From Rhodothermales bacterium (lineage in GTDB: Bacteria > Bacteroidota > Rhodothermia > Rhodothermales > ISCAR-4553): a stretch of DNA of 41,831 nt. The stretch spans positions 1 to 41,831 of the forward strand of contig JALSSK010000381.1 of assembly GCA_026984335.1 (NCBI GenBank), written 5' to 3'. A program made the translations under genes and the position numbers. The notes under the pieces were generated by a model that saw only the letters and a list, made by a program, of their open reading frames with translations, was not told the origin of the DNA and ran no database searches. Shown here in pieces: positions 16,422-23,795 of the stretch (its first letter is position 1; the number at the start of each line of letters is the position of its first letter).

Positions 16422-18962
16422 ATGAAGCATTTCGCCCTTCTCCTCGCACTCACCGCAATGATCGTTGCGCTGCCTGCGCGCGCACAGACGCCCCGAACCA
16501 TCAGCTTCCAGGGCGTGCTCACCGACGATCAGGGACAACCGCTGGCTGACGGAACCTACAGCCTGCACTTCCGCCTGGCGGCCGAGGACGCGCCGGAAAC
16601 GACCCTCTGGGAAGAGCAGCACACCGACGTGCCCGTCTCGGACGGTCTCTTCAGCGTGGTGCTCGGATCCATTGCCCCGCTCGACCTGCCCTTTGACCAA
16701 CCCTATGTGCTCGGCATCGGCGTCGACGGCGGAGCCGAGATGACGCCGCTCGTCAGCCTGACGGCCGCGCCCTACGCGATACGTGCGGCGGCCGTGGCCG
16801 ACAGTTCGGTTACAGGACAGCACGTGGCCCGGGGCGAGCTCCTGCGCAGCCTCAACGACCTGCACGACTCCGTGGACCTCGTGGCCGGCGAAAACGTGAC
16901 GATCACGGTCGAGGGCCAGACGATCCGCATTGCGGCGGAGGGCGGGGGCAATGGCGGCGGCACGGGCGAGGCCTGGAGCCTGACCGGCAACGCCGGCACC
17001 GACCCGGCCGGCCAGTTCCTCGGCACCACGGACGAGGCGCCGCTGGAGGTGCGGGTCAACAACCAGCGTGCGTTGCGCCTCGAGCCGGGCAGCAGCCCGA
17101 ACGTGGTGGGCGGCCATGCCGACAACCTGGCCGTGAGCGGCGTGGTCGGCGCGGCCATCGGCGGCGGCGGCGCGGGGGATCCCGACTACAACGCCGTGAC
17201 CGACGACTACGGCGTCGTCGGCGGGGGCTGGGGCAACCGGGCCGGCGACGACGCAGGCGCCACCAGCGACCAGCGCTTTGCCACGGTGGGCGGCGGCAAG
17301 AACAACACCGCCTCGCGGGTGGCGGCCACCGTGGGCGGCGGCAACGCCAATCAGGCCACGGGCAACTATGCCACCGTGGGCGGGGGCCGGGAAAACACCG
17401 CGGCCAATCCCTATGCCACCGTGGGCGGCGGCCGGAACAACCAGGTGCTGGCCGACTACGGCGCCATTGCCGGCGGCGGCCCCACCGACCCCAACGATGC
17501 CGCCAACACCAACAACCGCGTCTTTGACGACTACGGCGCCATCGGGGGCGGCGGCAACAACCGCGCCGGCAGCGACGACGGCGACGCCACCTCGGCAACC
17601 TATGCCACCGTGGGCGGGGGCCAGAGCAACACCGCCGACGGAGAGTTTGCCACCGTGGGGGGCGGCTCCGGCAACACCGCCAGCAGCGACTACGCCACCG
17701 TGGGCGGGGGGCAGAGCAACACCGCCAGCAGCGACTACGCCACCGTGGGCGGGGGCCAGAGCAACACCGCCAGCAGCGACTACGCCACCGTGGGAGGCGG
17801 CTCCAATAATATCGCCGCCGGCGACTACGCCATCGTGGGAGGCGGCACAATCAACATCGCCAACGGCGCCAAGGCCATCGTGGGAGGCGGCGCAATCAAC
17901 ACCGCCAACGGCGCCAACGCCATCGTGGGAGGCGGCTCCAATAATATCGCCGACGGCGACTACGCCATCGTGGGAGGCGGCACCAATAATGTCGCCGACG
18001 GCGACTACGGCACCGTGCCGGGAGGCCGTTGGAACACCGCAGCCGGTACATACAGCTTCGCCGCCGGTTTTCGGGCCAAGGCCAACCATGACGGCACGTT
18101 CGTCTGGTCAGACGTTGTCGCTAGTATCGACTTCGTCTCTACTGCCGACAATCAGTTCCTGGTGCGCGCTGCCGGCGGAGTGGGGCTGGGCACCAACGCC
18201 CCCCAGGCCCCGATCCATATGCAGGGGTCCAGAAACGGCGCCGCCACACTGTCGAACCACGCGGCCATCATAGAGAACGGGTCCACCTTCACCTCGAGTG
18301 GCCCGGACGTGCTGGCCCTGAAGACCTCGGCCCTGAATCCGGATGGAAGCACCAACTTCGTCACGTTCTTCGACGGCAACGATCAGAGTATCGGTCGCAT
18401 CGAGGGGAACGGGTCGGGGGGCGTCGTCTACGGCACCAGCGGTGGGGACTATGCCGAGGCGCTGCCGCTGCGGTTCCCGGGTGAGTCCATCGAGGCCGGC
18501 GACATCGTGGGGGTGGCGGCGGGTCGCGTCTCGCGCCGGACGTCGGACGCCCACCGGATGATGGTGGTCACGGATCGCCCGGCCGTGCTGGGCAACCTGC
18601 CCCGCGAGGGACGGGAGGACGGCCGCGTGCCGGTGGCCTTCGTCGGGCAGGTGCCGGTGAAGGTATGGGGGGCGGTCCATGCCGGCGACTACATCCTGCC
18701 TTCGGGCCGCGAGGACGGCACGGGGGTAGCCGTCGCCCCCGGGGCGCTGGCGCCCGAGGATGCCGCCCGCATCGTGGGGCAGGCGTGGGAAGACGCTCCG
18801 GGCGCGGGCCTGCACCGCGTCAACGTGCTGGTAGGACTGGACCGCCGCGACGTGCTCATCGCCCGGCAGCAGGCCGAGTTGCAGCGCTTGCGCCGGCGCC
18901 TCGACACGCTCGAACGGCAACTGAACCTCCTGCTCGGCGCCCTCCCGACGGCCGCGCAGTAA
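16422..18962 (+). CDS. Secreted YadA-head-like repeat protein with Peptidase_G2-like C-terminus
   Basis: An exported 846-residue surface protein. It has a signal peptide (MKHFALLLA..ARAQ, 1-22) and an N-terminal domain (about 25-125; ISFQGVLTD...SLTAAPYAIRA) common in Bacteroidota-group surface proteins. From about residue 285 to 545 there are about fourteen 15-residue repeats of the form ATVGGGxxNTAxxxY, closing with SFAAGFRAKANHDGTFVW. These are YadA/Hep_Hag-head-like beta-roll repeats. The C-terminal region has GGDYAEALPLRFPGE, as in Peptidase_G2/intramolecular-chaperone-type domains of phage tail fibres, and ends in a leucine-zipper-like coiled coil (ARQQAELQRLRRRLDTLERQ). A trimeric fibre is likely by analogy. 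No T9SS or autotransporter barrel is present. A likely operon with the small T9SS gene 46 bp downstream. Confidence 0.82.
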   Translation: MKHFALLLALTAMIVALPARAQTPRTISFQGVLTDDQGQPLADGTYSLHFRLAAEDAPETTLWEEQHTDVPVSDGLFSVVLGSIAPLDLPFDQPYVLGIGVDGGAEMTPLVSLTAAPYAIRAAAVADSSVTGQHVARGELLRSLNDLHDSVDLVAGENVTITVEGQTIRIAAEGGGNGGGTGEAWSLTGNAGTDPAGQFLGTTDEAPLEVRVNNQRALRLEPGSSPNVVGGHADNLAVSGVVGAAIGGGGAGDPDYNAVTDDYGVVGGGWGNRAGDDAGATSDQRFATVGGGKNNTASRVAATVGGGNANQATGNYATVGGGRENTAANPYATVGGGRNNQVLADYGAIAGGGPTDPNDAANTNNRVFDDYGAIGGGGNNRAGSDDGDATSATYATVGGGQSNTADGEFATVGGGSGNTASSDYATVGGGQSNTASSDYATVGGGQSNTASSDYATVGGGSNNIAAGDYAIVGGGTINIANGAKAIVGGGAINTANGANAIVGGGSNNIADGDYAIVGGGTNNVADGDYGTVPGGRWNTAAGTYSFAAGFRAKANHDGTFVWSDVVASIDFVSTADNQFLVRAAGGVGLGTNAPQAPIHMQGSRNGAATLSNHAAIIENGSTFTSSGPDVLALKTSALNPDGSTNFVTFFDGNDQSIGRIEGNGSGGVVYGTSGGDYAEALPLRFPGESIEAGDIVGVAAGRVSRRTSDAHRMMVVTDRPAVLGNLPREGREDGRVPVAFVGQVPVKVWGAVHAGDYILPSGREDGTGVAVAPGALAPEDAARIVGQAWEDAPGAGLHRVNVLVGLDRRDVLIARQQAELQRLRRRLDTLERQLNLLLGALPTAAQ
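17280..18053 (+). repeat. 45-bp in-frame tandem repeats (15-residue beta-roll units)
   Basis: Unit boundaries fall every 45 bp at 17280, 17325, 17370 and 17415. After an irregular interruption they continue at 17604, 17649, 17694, 17739, 17784, 17829, 17874, 17919, 17964 and 18009. The units at 17694 and 17739 differ by a single base, indicating recent duplication by slippage or unequal exchange. Confidence 0.92.
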
Positions 18963-19008
18963 AGCCCTCCTCTCCGTTCCTTCTCACCCGACCACCCGCA
19001 CAGCGACC

Positions 19009-19563
19009 ATGAAACGTTTACTTTTCGGGCCCATGCTGGCCCTTGTGCTGGGCCTGTCGGCGACCGGGGCCGCACCGGCCTCTGCCCAGCGCCTGGCGCG
19101 CTTCGTCGCAGGCAGCGGAGCCGCCGAAGCCGGTAGCGGTGGCGTGCGCCTTCGCGCCACTCTCGGCCAGCCCGTAGCAGGCCTCTTCTCCGGAGCAGAT
19201 CAGCAGATACGCGCCGGCTTCTGGAGAGCCTTCACCACGGACGTCGGCACGCAGACCGAGACCGAGCCGGTCCCCCACCTGCCCCGTACGTTTCGCCTGC
19301 TGCAGAACTACCCGAACCCGTTCAATCCCACGACGACCATCGCCTTCGACCTGCCCACGACGGCGCGGGTCACCCTGCGTGTCTTTGATGTGCTCGGCCG
19401 GGAAGTGGCCCGCCTGATGCAGTCGGAGCGCCTGGGGCCGGGCCGTTACCGGGTCACCTTCGAGGCAGCGAACCTGCCCAGCGGCGTCTACCTCTACCAC
19501 CTGGACGCCGCTTCGGAGAACCGGCGTTTCACCGCCGGACGCCGCCTCGTTTTGATCAAGTGA
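19009..19563 (+). CDS. Small secreted protein with T9SS type A sorting domain
   Basis: A 184-residue exported protein with a signal peptide ending at SAQ (residue 27). A short segment follows (about 28-75) of the kind seen in many T9SS proteins, with TLGQPVAG and IRAGFW. A complete C-terminal sorting domain (about 95-184) has YPNPFNPTTTIAFDLP, VFDVLGREVARL and LPSGVYLYHLDA. It carries little besides the export and sorting modules. It follows the repeat protein by 46 bp on the same strand, so it may be a co-expressed anchor or partner at the cell surface. Function otherwise unknown. Confidence 0.85.
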   Translation: MKRLLFGPMLALVLGLSATGAAPASAQRLARFVAGSGAAEAGSGGVRLRATLGQPVAGLFSGADQQIRAGFWRAFTTDVGTQTETEPVPHLPRTFRLLQNYPNPFNPTTTIAFDLPTTARVTLRVFDVLGREVARLMQSERLGPGRYRVTFEAANLPSGVYLYHLDAASENRRFTAGRRLVLIK

Positions 19564-19586
19564 GGCCCATCCCTTCTCCCCTCACG

Positions 19587-19614
19587 AAGGGGGCGTCCGG
19601 CCGGGCGTCCCCTT
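19587..19614. terminator. Possible bidirectional terminator between convergent genes
   Basis: AAGGGG (19587-19592) pairs with CCCCTT (19609-19614), with an internal CCGGCCGG palindrome. It lies between the convergent stops at 19563 and 19640. It has only a weak T-rich tail, so termination efficiency is uncertain. Confidence 0.4.
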
Positions 19615-19639
19615 CTATTGTCTCGACCGGCTTCGGCAC

Positions 19640-21661
19640 TCACTTCGCGAGCGTCATCGTCCGCGTCTCGACGAACGACCCGGCTTCGAGGCGATACAGG
19701 TACAGCCCGCTCGGAAGCGCGTCCGCCGACCACGTGACGGTGTGCCGCCCGGCGGACTGCGGCCCCGCGACGAGCACCGCCACCTCCCGGCCGAGCACGT
19801 CGAACACCGAGAGACGCACGGAGGCGGCCTCGGGCAAGGTGTACCCGATGTTCGTGGAAGGGTTGAAGGGGTTCGGATAGTTCTCCGCCAGCGCGAACGT
19901 AGATGGCGCGGTCTCCGCGTCCGTGCCTGCCCCCGTCACGGGCGAGAGGTCGGTCTCCCAGCCTGTGCCGCCCGCGTGGCCGCGCCCTTTGGAGGCGGAC
20001 TTCTCCCAGGCGAAGGCATGGCTGTCCTCGGCCTGCGGGAAGTCGCCGATGACGGCGGCGAGCGTATAGTTTCCGGGCGGAGCGGCGGCGGGCACGTTCT
20101 GCCGGAGCGCGCGCGTGAGCGTCTCGCCCGGCGCGAGCGTCCACGTCACCGGCCCCCGGGTGATCGCGACGCCCGGCCCGGTGATCACGATCCAGAGATC
20201 GACCGTCTCGGTCCCGGCCGAGGCGCTGGCCACTTCGAGCGTGTACGTGATGCGCCCGCCCGTGGCCGGGATGACGACCGGCGCGGCGTCCGGGCCGACC
20301 GTCACCGTGACGAGCGGGGTCGTCTCCGCGCCGTACTCGTACGCCCCGGCGTCGCAAAGGCCGTCGCGGCGGGTGAAGCCGCGCTGATCTTCGGCGAGGG
20401 CCGCGCCGTCCGTGCCGGTGCACGATCCGGCGTCCACGGCGGGGCTTCCGGCGAGGAGCGCGTGCGTCGGCGTGGGGCCGCCGTTGTCGGCGAGCGGGCC
20501 GAGGACCGACGAGAAGACACTCTCGGGCGCGACGGTCGTGTCGGCGGCGTCCGCCGGGCATCCCGCGCCGCCGCCCACCACGTTCGCGCCCTCCGAGACG
20601 AGCGCGCCGGCGCAATCCGCCGCGGCGTCGTCCCGCTCGGCCGTATTGCCCGCGACGAGGCTGCCGCGGAGCGTGACCGTGCCGCCGAAGGACGCGATGC
20701 CGCCGCCGTGCGCCGTGGCGGCATCCCACACCACACCGACGCTGTTGTCGGTGATCGTGGCGGCCTCGACGGTCGCCGTTCCCGTATTGCGGAGGCCGCC
20801 GCCCGCGCCGCCCTCGAAGCACGAGAGCGTGTTGCCGCTGAGGGTGCTGTTTCGGATCGTGGCCGTGCCCGCGTTGAAGACGCCGCCGCCGTAACAGGCG
20901 TCCTGTACGTCCGTGGCCTGGTTCGCCGAGACGGTGCTTCGTTCGAGGACGAGTGTGCCCTCGTTCCAGACGCCGCCGCCCGCGCCGCCTTCGAGGAGGA
21001 AACCCGACGCCGCGTTGTTCTCGATGAGGCTCTCGATCAGGTAGAGCGTGCCGCCGTTCCAGATGCCGCCGCCCCTCGGCTGCGCGTCGAAGTCGGAAGC
21101 GACCGAGGCCACGTTGTCGCGGACGACGACCCGGGTGAGCGTGAGCGTGCCCGCGTTCCAGATGCCGCCGCCTTGCGCGTTGTCCGTGAAGAGGTCGCCG
21201 CCGTCCCGGATCGTCAGGTCCTCCACGTGCGCCGTGACGCCCGCCTCGACGACGAGAACGTGGTCGTGCCCGGCGGAAGCGCCCTTGTACGCGATGCGTT
21301 CTCCGGCCCGGAGGAGCGTCACCATCGGCGCGATCATCGCCGTGCGGGGGGCCGCGCCGCCGTTCGTCGGGTCGGCGTCGAGGGTGGTCCGGTCCGCGCC
21401 CGCACCGCGCAGCGTGACGTCCGAGCGGAGGGTCAGGTCGCCCTCGTAGAAGGCGCCGGCGCCGAGGGCGACCGTGTCGCCGGGCAACGCCGCGTCGAGG
21501 GCGTACGCCACGGTGGCGCACGGGCGGGCGGCGTCGAGGCAGTCGTTCCCCGCGTCATCGCCCGTGACGGACACGTGCCGCGTTTGCTGCCCCGCCGCCG
21601 GAAATGCCGCGCTCCCCATCACCATCCATACGATCAAGAACATCCAACCGCTGCGTTTCAT
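19640..21661 (-). CDS. Secreted parallel beta-helix protein with T9SS sorting domain
   Basis: A 673-residue exported protein. It has a signal peptide (about 1-25, ending AAGQQ), then a right-handed parallel beta-helix (about 30-420) with many polymorphic rungs such as GGGIWNAGTLTLTRVVVRDN and GGGVWNEGTLVLERSTVSAN. It then has the choice-of-anchor-Q-type ending LADNGGPTPTHALLAGSPAVDAG...QRG...CDAGAYEYG. An Ig-like beta domain (about 430-540) and a T9SS type A domain (YPNPFNPSTNIGYTLP, SGLYLYRLEAG) follow. Likely a cell-surface adhesin or polysaccharide-interacting protein; no catalytic residues of pectate lyases are obvious. The frame extends to 21745, but the signal peptide fixes the start at 21661. 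Confidence 0.88.
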   Translation of the reverse strand: MKRSGWMFLIVWMVMGSAAFPAAGQQTRHVSVTGDDAGNDCLDAARPCATVAYALDAALPGDTVALGAGAFYEGDLTLRSDVTLRGAGADRTTLDADPTNGGAAPRTAMIAPMVTLLRAGERIAYKGASAGHDHVLVVEAGVTAHVEDLTIRDGGDLFTDNAQGGGIWNAGTLTLTRVVVRDNVASVASDFDAQPRGGGIWNGGTLYLIESLIENNAASGFLLEGGAGGGVWNEGTLVLERSTVSANQATDVQDACYGGGVFNAGTATIRNSTLSGNTLSCFEGGAGGGLRNTGTATVEAATITDNSVGVVWDAATAHGGGIASFGGTVTLRGSLVAGNTAERDDAAADCAGALVSEGANVVGGGAGCPADAADTTVAPESVFSSVLGPLADNGGPTPTHALLAGSPAVDAGSCTGTDGAALAEDQRGFTRRDGLCDAGAYEYGAETTPLVTVTVGPDAAPVVIPATGGRITYTLEVASASAGTETVDLWIVITGPGVAITRGPVTWTLAPGETLTRALRQNVPAAAPPGNYTLAAVIGDFPQAEDSHAFAWEKSASKGRGHAGGTGWETDLSPVTGAGTDAETAPSTFALAENYPNPFNPSTNIGYTLPEAASVRLSVFDVLGREVAVLVAGPQSAGRHTVTWSADALPSGLYLYRLEAGSFVETRTMTLAK

Positions 21662-21886
21662 GCCGAACCCATTTTTCTTCCGTGAATAAAACCGAACCGT
21701 CCTTTCCCCGCGCCGCCGCGTGCGGCTCGCCCGGTCCGGTATCACAAAGGCCGGGCGGACGATCTATCGAGACCCGGAACGATACGACGGGCGAGGAACC
21801 GGGTGGAAAACGGTCGGTTCGGCCTATCGACAACCACCGTGCCGTTTCCGCTCGGCAATCCCGTCCCGTCTGCCCTCACCGCTTCG

Positions 21887-22861
21887 ATGCCCCTGCTGAC
21901 GCCTTCCGAATACCGCCCTCCGTTCTGGCTCCGAAACGCGCACGCGCAGACGATCTATGGGGGGCGGCTTCGCCGCGTGACGGGACCGGCCTACACCCGC
22001 GAGCGCATCGACACGCCGGACGGCGACTTTCTCGACCTCGACTGGGCGAAGGGCGGCGCGCAGCGCGTGGCCGTCCTCTCCCACGGCCTCGAAGGCAGCT
22101 CGGACCGCGTGTACGTGCGCGCCATGGCGCGGGCGCTCCTCCGCGCCGGATGGGACGCGCTCGCGTGGAACTACCGGGGATGCAGCGGCGAGCCGAACCG
22201 CCTCCTCCGCGCCTACCACAGCGGCGAGACCGGCGACCTCGACCTCGTCGTCCGTCATGCGTTCGACCGGCACGGATACGCCGCCCTCGCGCTCGTCGGC
22301 TTCAGTCTCGGCGGCAACCTGACGCTCAAATACGTCGGCGAACGCGGCGAAGCCCTCGACCCGCGCATCCGGGGGGCCGTCGCCTTCTCCGCGCCGGTCG
22401 ATCTCGCCGCCGGAGCCGTCGAGTTGGCGAAGCCCTCGCGCCGCGTGTACATGCACTATTTCCGCCGTTCGCTCCTCGCCAAAGCCCGCGAGAAGGCCGC
22501 GCGCTTCCCCGGCGCGTTCGACCTTGCCCGCCTCGAAGCCGCCCGCACGTTCTTCGACTTCGACGACGCCTTCACCGCGCCCGTGCACGGCTTCCGCGAC
22601 GCCGCCGACTATTACCGGCAGTGCAGCGCGAACCGTTACCTCTCCGGCATCCGCATCCCCGCGCTCCTCGTCAACGCCGCCGACGACCCTTTCCTCGGGC
22701 CCGCCTGTTATCCTGCCGAGGCGGCGCGGGCGCACCCCTTCTTTCACCTCGAGGCGCCGGAGCGCGGCGGGCACGTCGGCTTCGTCCGTCCGAACGGAGA
22801 CGGCGCGCACTGGGCGGAGGCCAGGGCCGCGGCGTTCCTCGAAGCGGCGGAGGGGGCCTGA
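21887..22861 (+). CDS. YheT-family alpha/beta hydrolase
   Basis: A 324-residue AB-hydrolase of the YheT/ABHD1-3 family (esterase-like, physiological substrate unknown). It begins with the family signature PPFWLRNAHAQTIYGG. It has the oxyanion region SHGLEGSSDRVYVRAMA, NYRGCSGEPNRLLRAYHSGE, the nucleophile elbow GFSLGGN, the acid in NAADDPFL and the histidine in GGHVGF. The ATG at 21887 begins the conserved family region; an open extension to 21803 overlaps the upstream region divergent from the beta-helix gene and is probably untranslated. It is transcribed alone. Confidence 0.9.
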   Translation: MPLLTPSEYRPPFWLRNAHAQTIYGGRLRRVTGPAYTRERIDTPDGDFLDLDWAKGGAQRVAVLSHGLEGSSDRVYVRAMARALLRAGWDALAWNYRGCSGEPNRLLRAYHSGETGDLDLVVRHAFDRHGYAALALVGFSLGGNLTLKYVGERGEALDPRIRGAVAFSAPVDLAAGAVELAKPSRRVYMHYFRRSLLAKAREKAARFPGAFDLARLEAARTFFDFDDAFTAPVHGFRDAADYYRQCSANRYLSGIRIPALLVNAADDPFLGPACYPAEAARAHPFFHLEAPERGGHVGFVRPNGDGAHWAEARAAAFLEAAEGA

Positions 22862-23012
22862 CGCCAACGCCGGTCGATCTCTTGCGGGTCAAGGGCGGCC
22901 TTTCGCGCAAAGACGCCCCGGCTGGTCTCCGGGCCCCGGCCCGCTCTCTTGAGGGATGAGCGAGTGCGGAGAACCGGGATGAGGGCGCGCGCGACAGGGG
23001 GGAGGAGACGCT

Positions 23013-23366
23013 TTAGCGTGAAGCCTTTTTCGATTTGCCAACCGTTGATCGCGCGCGTCTCTCGGCGGCCACGGACAGGATCCAGATCAGAACCCACCCG
23101 GCCCCGACGAGTCGCCATCCATAGACGAGCAAGACCCCCACGTTGACGGCGTAAAGCGCGTGATAAAACCACACCGGAACCTCGGCGTCGGCGCGTTTGA
23201 ACTGCGCCGTGACGCCCGCGCCGAAGATGCCGATGAGCTTCAAGAGCAGCATAAACGGTGTATATATCCAGACGACCCACTGCGCCCACACGGCCCCCGT
23301 TACGGCGGCGATGACGATGACGACGGTGACCGCGAGGTCGATGAGGACGTGTTTGAGCCAGCCCAT
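23013..23366 (-). CDS. Small integral membrane protein, unknown function
   Basis: A 117-residue protein with three predicted membrane segments: VLIDLAVTVVIVIAAVTGAV (about 6-26, continuing WAQWVVW), VWFYHALYAVNVGVLLVYGW (about 65-84) and GAGWVLIWILSVAA (about 88-101). The C-terminal tail is very basic (RRARSTVGKSKKASR), which suits a cytoplasmic end. I recognise no family. It is single-gene, reading away from the kinase cluster. Confidence 0.65.
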   Translation of the reverse strand: MGWLKHVLIDLAVTVVIVIAAVTGAVWAQWVVWIYTPFMLLLKLIGIFGAGVTAQFKRADAEVPVWFYHALYAVNVGVLLVYGWRLVGAGWVLIWILSVAAERRARSTVGKSKKASR

Positions 23367-23795
23367 GGGCTTTTCAGGGGTTCGGTTCGGAAAATGGTTT
23401 CGGAACGGGTATCGACCGGCCTCGGGCGGGCTTTACCGGTTCGGGAGCCGGGGCGCCCGGGGCGCCATGCGCCAGAATGAGAACAGGGATCGAGAAAAGC
23501 AAGAGAGCGGGTCTCTGGAAGCCCGGTTCCTGTTTCCGGAACGGACGTTTCGAAGCACCCGGTATTGTGAAACAATGGTTGGTATGGTTATGTTAGGAGC
23601 GAGCGTGCGCGCGCCACATCGCACGCAGAGGAAAGCGAAACCGGTCTGGTCGTGGTCCCGGCTCCTGCGGGGACCGTCCGGAGAGCAGATCTTTTTTCAC
23701 GCGAGTCCATCGTTGACGTCGCCTTGCACACCCGAAGGGTCTGGCCCATTGGCTGTGAGGGTCTTCGTTGCCGTGGGTGATCAGACCGACGCATC
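23367..23795. other. Intergenic region without a supported gene
   Basis: 429 bp between the divergent membrane-protein and kinase genes. A frame is open for 200 codons across it, but it lacks domain-like sequence and overlaps the kinase start. I see only the candidate promoter at 23565-23596 and an AT-richer stretch around it. Confidence 0.5.
23565..23596 (+). promoter_or_regulatory. Candidate promoter for the kinase/caspase cluster
   Basis: TTG (23565-23567), a 21-nt spacer and TATGTTAG (23589-23596) match the Bacteroidota -33/-7 pattern at all but one defined position. It is followed by about 200 nt of leader before the kinase start. Confidence 0.35.

Noticed and set aside
17280-18053. CRISPR-like or satellite array
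   Set aside because: The 45-bp repeats are contiguous, in frame and encode 15-residue units; there are no spacers.
19742-21685. 647-codon plus-strand frame opposite the beta-helix gene
   Set aside because: Antisense shadow; the minus-strand gene has a signal peptide, beta-helix rungs and a T9SS domain.
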